From Oscillospiraceae bacterium (lineage in GTDB: Bacteria; Bacillota; Clostridia; Oscillospirales; UBA929): a stretch of 9,911 bases of DNA. The first letter of the stretch is position 1, and each line of letters opens with the position of its first letter. The stretch lies in the NCBI GenBank assembly GCA_031289065.1, contig JAITQI010000192.1:1-9911 (forward strand). The letters run 5' to 3'. The translations under genes were made by a program, and so were the position numbers. Shown piece by piece: positions 6,527 through 9,911 of this stretch. Under the pieces are notes generated by a model. That model made no database searches and had not been told where the DNA came from. It was given only the letters and a program-made list of their open reading frames with translations.

Positions 6527-7087
6527 TCAGTCCAGCAGCTCCGGCGCCATCCGGTACAGCAGGCACAGGGGCAGCCCCATGACGTTGTAAAAATCGCCCT
6601 CGATCCGTTCCACAAAGAGCGCCCCCCTGTCCTGGATCCCGTAGGCGCCCGCCTTGTCCAGCGGCGTCCCGGAGCGCACATAGGCGTCGATCTCCAACTG
6701 GGACAACACCCGAAAGGTCACCCGGGTGCGCAGGGCTTCCCGGCGCAGGACGCCCCCCCGGGCGACCGTCACCCCGGTGTACACCTCGTGAACCCGCCCG
6801 GAGAGCCGCGTGAGCATGGCCCGGGCCTCTTCGGGACCTCCCGGCTTGCCCAGCGCCGCCCCGTCCAGATACACCAGCGTGTCGGCGGCGACAATCAGGT
6901 CGCTCGCGGGCCGCTGGGCCGACACCTCGGCCGCCTTGCGGCCGGACAGCAGACAGACCGTTTCCGCCGGGGCAAGCCCCGCCTCGGCGCTCTCTTCCCC
7001 TACGGGGACAACCACCTCAAAGGTCAGGCCCAGCATGGACAGCAGGGCGGCCCGCCGGGGCGACCCGGAGGCCAGCACAAGACTCAT
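6527..7087 (-). CDS. maf: Maf-family nucleoside triphosphate pyrophosphatase
   Basis: Maf proteins hydrolyse dTTP, UTP or modified nucleotides to the monophosphate and pyrophosphate, keeping unwanted nucleotides out of DNA and RNA; in Bacillus Maf is also linked to septum control. The protein is 186 residues. It shows the N-terminal nucleotide-binding motif LASGSPRR (5-12), the catalytic ADTLV with Asp69, HEVYTGV (100-106), and DKAGAYGIQ (144-152) leading into the conserved NVMGLPL end (168-174). ATG at 7087 is chosen because it starts directly at the conserved MSLVLASGSPRR and is preceded by GAGGTGA; an upstream in-frame start at 7141 would run into the DUF4321 gene. It begins four bases after that gene's stop and lies 21 bases before mreC. 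The exact substrate (dTTP/UTP type or m7GTP type) cannot be settled by eye. Confidence 0.95.
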   Translation of the reverse strand: MSLVLASGSPRRAALLSMLGLTFEVVVPVGEESAEAGLAPAETVCLLSGRKAAEVSAQRPASDLIVAADTLVYLDGAALGKPGGPEEARAMLTRLSGRVHEVYTGVTVARGGVLRREALRTRVTFRVLSQLEIDAYVRSGTPLDKAGAYGIQDRGALFVERIEGDFYNVMGLPLCLLYRMAPELLD

Positions 7088-7091
7088 CGGT

Positions 7092-7352
7092 TCACCTCGC
7101 GAACTTGCGAAACAGCAGCCCCGCCAGCGCCATGCAGACAATCACGGCCACCGACAGATGGAAGGTCACGCCAAACTGCAAACGCAGGAGGATCAAATCC
7201 AGCGTAAGCGGCGCTTCGGTGCCCAGCCCGAACTGCCCGCCGAAGCCCAGCCAGGACAAAAACGAGACGTCCTTTGTCACCTCGGCGACCAGCAGACCCA
7301 CCACCGCCCCGGCCATCATGAACAGAAGAAAAAGCAATTTACCGCGTTTCAA
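7092..7352 (-). CDS. DUF4321-family small membrane protein
   Basis: A protein of 86 residues with two hydrophobic segments (about 5-25 and 63-81) around a short loop containing FLSWLGFGGQFG and LTLDLILLRLQFG. The pattern of a first helix, an aromatic loop, a LDL...LxFG strand-like stretch and a second helix resembles the DUF4321 family, which is often found next to maf in Clostridia; its function is unknown. The start is TTG, fixed by an in-frame stop two codons earlier and by the family-like N-terminus MKRGKLLFLLF; no convincing ribosome binding site precedes it. The stop lies four bases before the maf start, so maf is probably translated from the same message. The family call rests on memory of the pattern, not on a search. 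Confidence 0.8.
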   Translation of the reverse strand: MKRGKLLFLLFMMAGAVVGLLVAEVTKDVSFLSWLGFGGQFGLGTEAPLTLDLILLRLQFGVTFHLSVAVIVCMALAGLLFRKFAR

Positions 7353-7370
7353 CAGAGGTCACAACCCTTG

Positions 7371-7393
7371 AAAAAATTTCTCATTTTTGAGAA
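7371..7393 (-). terminator. Weak terminator-like hairpin after dut
   Basis: Read on the minus strand, TTCTCA and TGAGAA form a 6-bp stem with an AAAA loop, followed directly by ATTTTTT. The shape is that of an intrinsic terminator, but the stem is short and AT-rich. It lies about 50 bases after the dut stop and about 20 bases before the DUF4321 start codon. It could end the U32-dut message or act as a partial stop; no promoter is obvious between it and the next gene. Confidence 0.45.
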
Positions 7394-7445
7394 TCAACTC
7401 CGCCCCAACAGAAAGACACACCTGACATCCAATCCCCACGTTCTG

Positions 7446-7892
7446 TCATCTGTCCCCTGTCGAGCCAAATCCGCCCGAGCCCCGCTCCGTAACGGGCAGC
7501 TCCTCCGCCCAGGACAGGGCGGCTCGGCAGACCGGCAGCACCGCCAATTGGGCGATCCGATCCCCGTCCCGGACGACAAAGGGCTCGTCCCCCCGGTTGA
7601 TCAGCCCCACCGAAATTTCCCCCCGGTAGTCGGCGTCGATGACCCCCACCGAGTTCGCCAGGGCGACCCCCTGCTTGAACCCGTGCCCGCTCCGGGAGAA
7701 GACCAGGGCCACATAGTCCCGCGAGGGCAGCGCCATGGCCAGCCCCGTGGGCACGGCGGCCCGCCCCCCCGGCGGGACGGTCAGCGGTTCGGCCAAACAG
7801 GCCCGCAAATCCATCGCCGCCGCCCCGTCCGTGGCGTACGCCGGGGCCTGGGCCTGGGGCCGCACCCTTTTGATTGTAACCGAAATTGGCAT
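7446..7892 (-). CDS. dut: Deoxyuridine 5'-triphosphate nucleotidohydrolase (dUTPase)
   Basis: This enzyme splits dUTP into dUMP and pyrophosphate, keeping uracil out of DNA and feeding dTMP synthesis. It is 148 residues, the standard length of the homotrimeric class. All five motifs are visible in order: AAAMDLRA (24-31), SRSG (66-69), GVIDADYRGEI (83-93, with the catalytic Asp), DRIAQLAVLP (111-120) and the C-terminal arm RGSGGFGSTG (137-146). The ATG is preceded by AAAGGAG, which begins just after the stop codon of the U32 gene 20 bases upstream, so the two are very likely co-transcribed. A longer in-frame extension toward 8861 is only an alternate reading of the U32 gene and is not used. 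Confidence 0.97.
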   Translation of the reverse strand: MPISVTIKRVRPQAQAPAYATDGAAAMDLRACLAEPLTVPPGGRAAVPTGLAMALPSRDYVALVFSRSGHGFKQGVALANSVGVIDADYRGEISVGLINRGDEPFVVRDGDRIAQLAVLPVCRAALSWAEELPVTERGSGGFGSTGDR

Positions 7893-7912
7893 CTGATAGC
7901 AATCTCCTTTGC

Positions 7913-9911
7913 CTATACGCTCCGATAGTACAGCCCCCGGGTGTAGCCGTTTGGCTCGTAGCTGCCCCGCTCCAGATAGCGTTCGGCCACCTGGACGCAT
8001 TCCCGGGGGTTTTCGGTGGTGAACAGCAGGCGGACGCCCCACAGGCCGATCCGGCGATAATCCTCGGCCCGGTCGGCCAGAAAGAGTTTCCGGCAATTGT
8101 ACACCACATTCCGGCAGCCGTAGGTGGGCAGAACCGGGAAGCTGGCGGCGGTGCGGTCGGTGAGTTCGTTGACGTTTTCGCAGACGCACCGCCCGGCGCG
8201 GTTCTTGACCAGGCAGTTCTCGCTGAGCATCAGGGGCAGACGGCCGTAGACGATCAGCTCCGTGTCCAGGCAGAGGGACATGTCCCGAATCTGGGCCAAG
8301 TTTAGCTCGAAGGACAGGGTCGCCGAGGTCAGCCCCATCTGTTTGAGGGTTTTGAGGGCCTGAGCGTTGAAGGCGTTCAGGCCGAAGTCCCCCCGCAGGG
8401 TCATGTCCCGGGCCCGGCACATGGCGAACTGCCCCAGACTGCCTACCAGGGCGTCGGTCACCCCCATGCTCACCGCTTTGTCCAGCATGTCCTTGACCGC
8501 CCGGGTCTCGTGGTCGCCCACCACCCGGGGCAGCGCCGCCCCGAAGGGGACGCCCTTGTCCAAAAGCGGGGCCAGAATGTCCCGGTGTTCGGTCAGCTCC
8601 CACAGGGGGAGATAGATGAGCGCCGGGGACAGGGCCAGCAGATCGGGGGAGAGCTGGGCCGCCCGGGAGACCTGAATGGTCAGCGCCGGAGGCTCCTTGC
8701 GGGTCAAATGCTTGAGCCCCGCCTTGTATTCGTTCAGGGGGCGCTTTTCCGGCTGGCGGCGCAGGGCGGTCAGCTTGTCCAGCGCTTCCCGGCGCATGGC
8801 GTTGATGGCCGACAGGGGCAGGCTCAGCCCCTCCTCTACCTCGGTGCGGGCTTCGACGCACCGGTAGGGGGTGCCCCCGGTCTTGTACAGCTGCGTGTTG
8901 ACCATGGCTTCGGGCAGGGTATGATCATAGGCCGGGTTGGGCACCAGGCCGCGCACCGTCGCCGTCCGGCCCCGGTCGTCCTCCGCCCCCAGCAGGGCGG
9001 GTTGCCCCTTGGTGAGCAGACAGGCAAACCGCACCGGCACCCGCTGGGGTTCGGGGGCGGTTTCGCCCGGGGGAAGCGGCTTGGACGTCCCCGGGGGATC
9101 GGGCTGGCGGACGCCGAACATGTGGGGTCCCTGGCGGTGGATGTAATAACCGTCGGTGAAGCCCTCCCGGGAAAACACCCGGACAAGCGCCCGCATCTCC
9201 TCCTCGGAGGGTTCCCGGTTCTCCGCCAGCACTGTCGCCGCCACATGGGTCACCGCCGCCACATAGGCGGGCGGCTTCATACGCCCCTCGATCTTGATCG
9301 ACGCCACCCCCATGTCCCGCAGCTCCAAGAGGTGGGGCAGCAGGGACAGGTCGGACAGGGACAGGGGATAGGTGTCGGCGGGGCGGCCCTCCCACCCGTA
9401 GGGCAGGCGGCAGGGCCCGGCGCACATACCCCGGTTGCCGCTGCGCTCCCCCACCACGGCGCTCATGTAACATTGCCCCGAATGGCTCAAGCACAGGGAA
9501 CCGTGGACAAACACCTCCACCGGAATGGGGGAGGCCTTGCATATGTAGGCGATTTGCTCCCGGGCCAACTCCCGGGCCAGCACCACCCGGGCGCAACCCA
9601 AAGCGTGGGCCTGGCGCACGCCGTCCAGGCTGTGTATGCTCATTTGGGTGGAGGCGTGAACCGGCAGATCGGGGGCCACCATGCGCACCATGCGCAGTAC
9701 CCCCAGATCTTGCACCAGCACCGCGTCCACCCCGGCCTCGGTCAGCTCCCCCACCAGCGTCGCGCCCTGCTCCAGCTCCCGGTCGGACAGCAGGGTGTTG
9801 AGGGCGGCGTACACCATGACCCCCCGCACGCGGCAGTATTCGCAGGCCGAAAACAGCTCTTCCCGGGTGAAACCCACCGCGCCCCGCCGGGCATTAAAGG
9901 AACCGTACCCC
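7913..9911 (-). CDS. U32-family protein (RlhA-like), N-terminus cut by window edge
   Basis: The family was first called peptidase U32, but characterised members (RlhA, TrhP, UbiU/V) are iron-sulfur proteins that hydroxylate RNA or ubiquinone precursors. The frame is open to the window edge, and the first residues seen, GYGSFNARRGAVGFT, match the inside of the family's N-terminal domain, so only a few dozen residues are probably missing. Counting from the GTG at 9877, the U32 signature includes EVFVHGSLCLSHSGQC and a cysteine set C129-X6-C136-X15-C152-X3-C156, which suits a 4Fe-4S cluster. Next comes a DUF3656-like section (about 280-390, with KTGGTPY and GLSLPLSAINAMRREAL). A C-terminal part begins at YGRLPLM and has a second cysteine group (555, 564, 566, 588, 595). 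dut follows 20 bases later. A role in rRNA or tRNA modification is the likeliest, but the substrate is inference. Confidence 0.9.
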   Translation of the reverse strand, partial: GYGSFNARRGAVGFTREELFSACEYCRVRGVMVYAALNTLLSDRELEQGATLVGELTEAGVDAVLVQDLGVLRMVRMVAPDLPVHASTQMSIHSLDGVRQAHALGCARVVLARELAREQIAYICKASPIPVEVFVHGSLCLSHSGQCYMSAVVGERSGNRGMCAGPCRLPYGWEGRPADTYPLSLSDLSLLPHLLELRDMGVASIKIEGRMKPPAYVAAVTHVAATVLAENREPSEEEMRALVRVFSREGFTDGYYIHRQGPHMFGVRQPDPPGTSKPLPPGETAPEPQRVPVRFACLLTKGQPALLGAEDDRGRTATVRGLVPNPAYDHTLPEAMVNTQLYKTGGTPYRCVEARTEVEEGLSLPLSAINAMRREALDKLTALRRQPEKRPLNEYKAGLKHLTRKEPPALTIQVSRAAQLSPDLLALSPALIYLPLWELTEHRDILAPLLDKGVPFGAALPRVVGDHETRAVKDMLDKAVSMGVTDALVGSLGQFAMCRARDMTLRGDFGLNAFNAQALKTLKQMGLTSATLSFELNLAQIRDMSLCLDTELIVYGRLPLMLSENCLVKNRAGRCVCENVNELTDRTAASFPVLPTYGCRNVVYNCRKLFLADRAEDYRRIGLWGVRLLFTTENPRECVQVAERYLERGSYEPNGYTRGLYYRSV

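Noticed and set aside
7893..8861. In-frame N-terminal extension of dut giving a 471-residue protein
   Set aside because: The extension lies over conserved U32 codons in another frame, is low-complexity, and dut has its own ATG and AAAGGAG at the standard position.

Overview
The window is GC-rich bacterial chromosome carrying nine protein genes. Eight read leftward (minus strand) and one reads rightward. The gene types (an L9 - DnaB - TilS run, MreC beside Maf, a DUF4321 membrane protein, a Firmicutes-style two-part U32 protein and a membrane-anchored HtrA) suggest a high-GC member of the Clostridia. An AT-rich foldback repeat of a kind I associate with Oscillospiraceae and relatives points the same way. 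The taxonomic placement is inference; no rRNA or marker search was possible.

Layout from left to right. Positions 1-76 hold the promoter and ribosome binding site of htrA (77-1948, plus), a surface serine protease with an unusually long proline-rich cytoplasmic tail. Positions 1949-2134 are a convergent intergenic region with a strong bidirectional terminator, a 9-bp inverted repeat and a small tandem repeat. The rest is on the minus strand. Read in the direction of transcription from the right edge, it runs: a U32-family protein (cut by the window edge), dut, a DUF4321 small membrane protein, maf, mreC, a clear sigma-A-type promoter, rplI, an AT-rich repeat element, dnaB, and tilS.

The minus-strand genes form two blocks. 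The first (U32 - dut, then DUF4321 - maf - mreC) combines probable RNA modification, nucleotide-pool cleaning (dUTPase, Maf pyrophosphatase) and cell-shape control (MreC). A weak terminator-like hairpin lies between dut and DUF4321. The second (rplI - dnaB - tilS) has its own promoter and serves core information processing: ribosomal protein L9, the replicative helicase, and the lysidine synthetase that lets tRNA-Ile read AUA. The dnaB and tilS reading frames overlap.

I found no CRISPR array, phage module, transposase, toxin-antitoxin pair, tRNA or rRNA, and nothing I would call a new biological system. The least ordinary features are the foldback element whose outer palindrome contains the rplI stop codon, the HtrA tail, dyads placed inside or over two promoters, and mreC standing without mreB or mreD. 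No gene-free stretch exceeds 300 bases.
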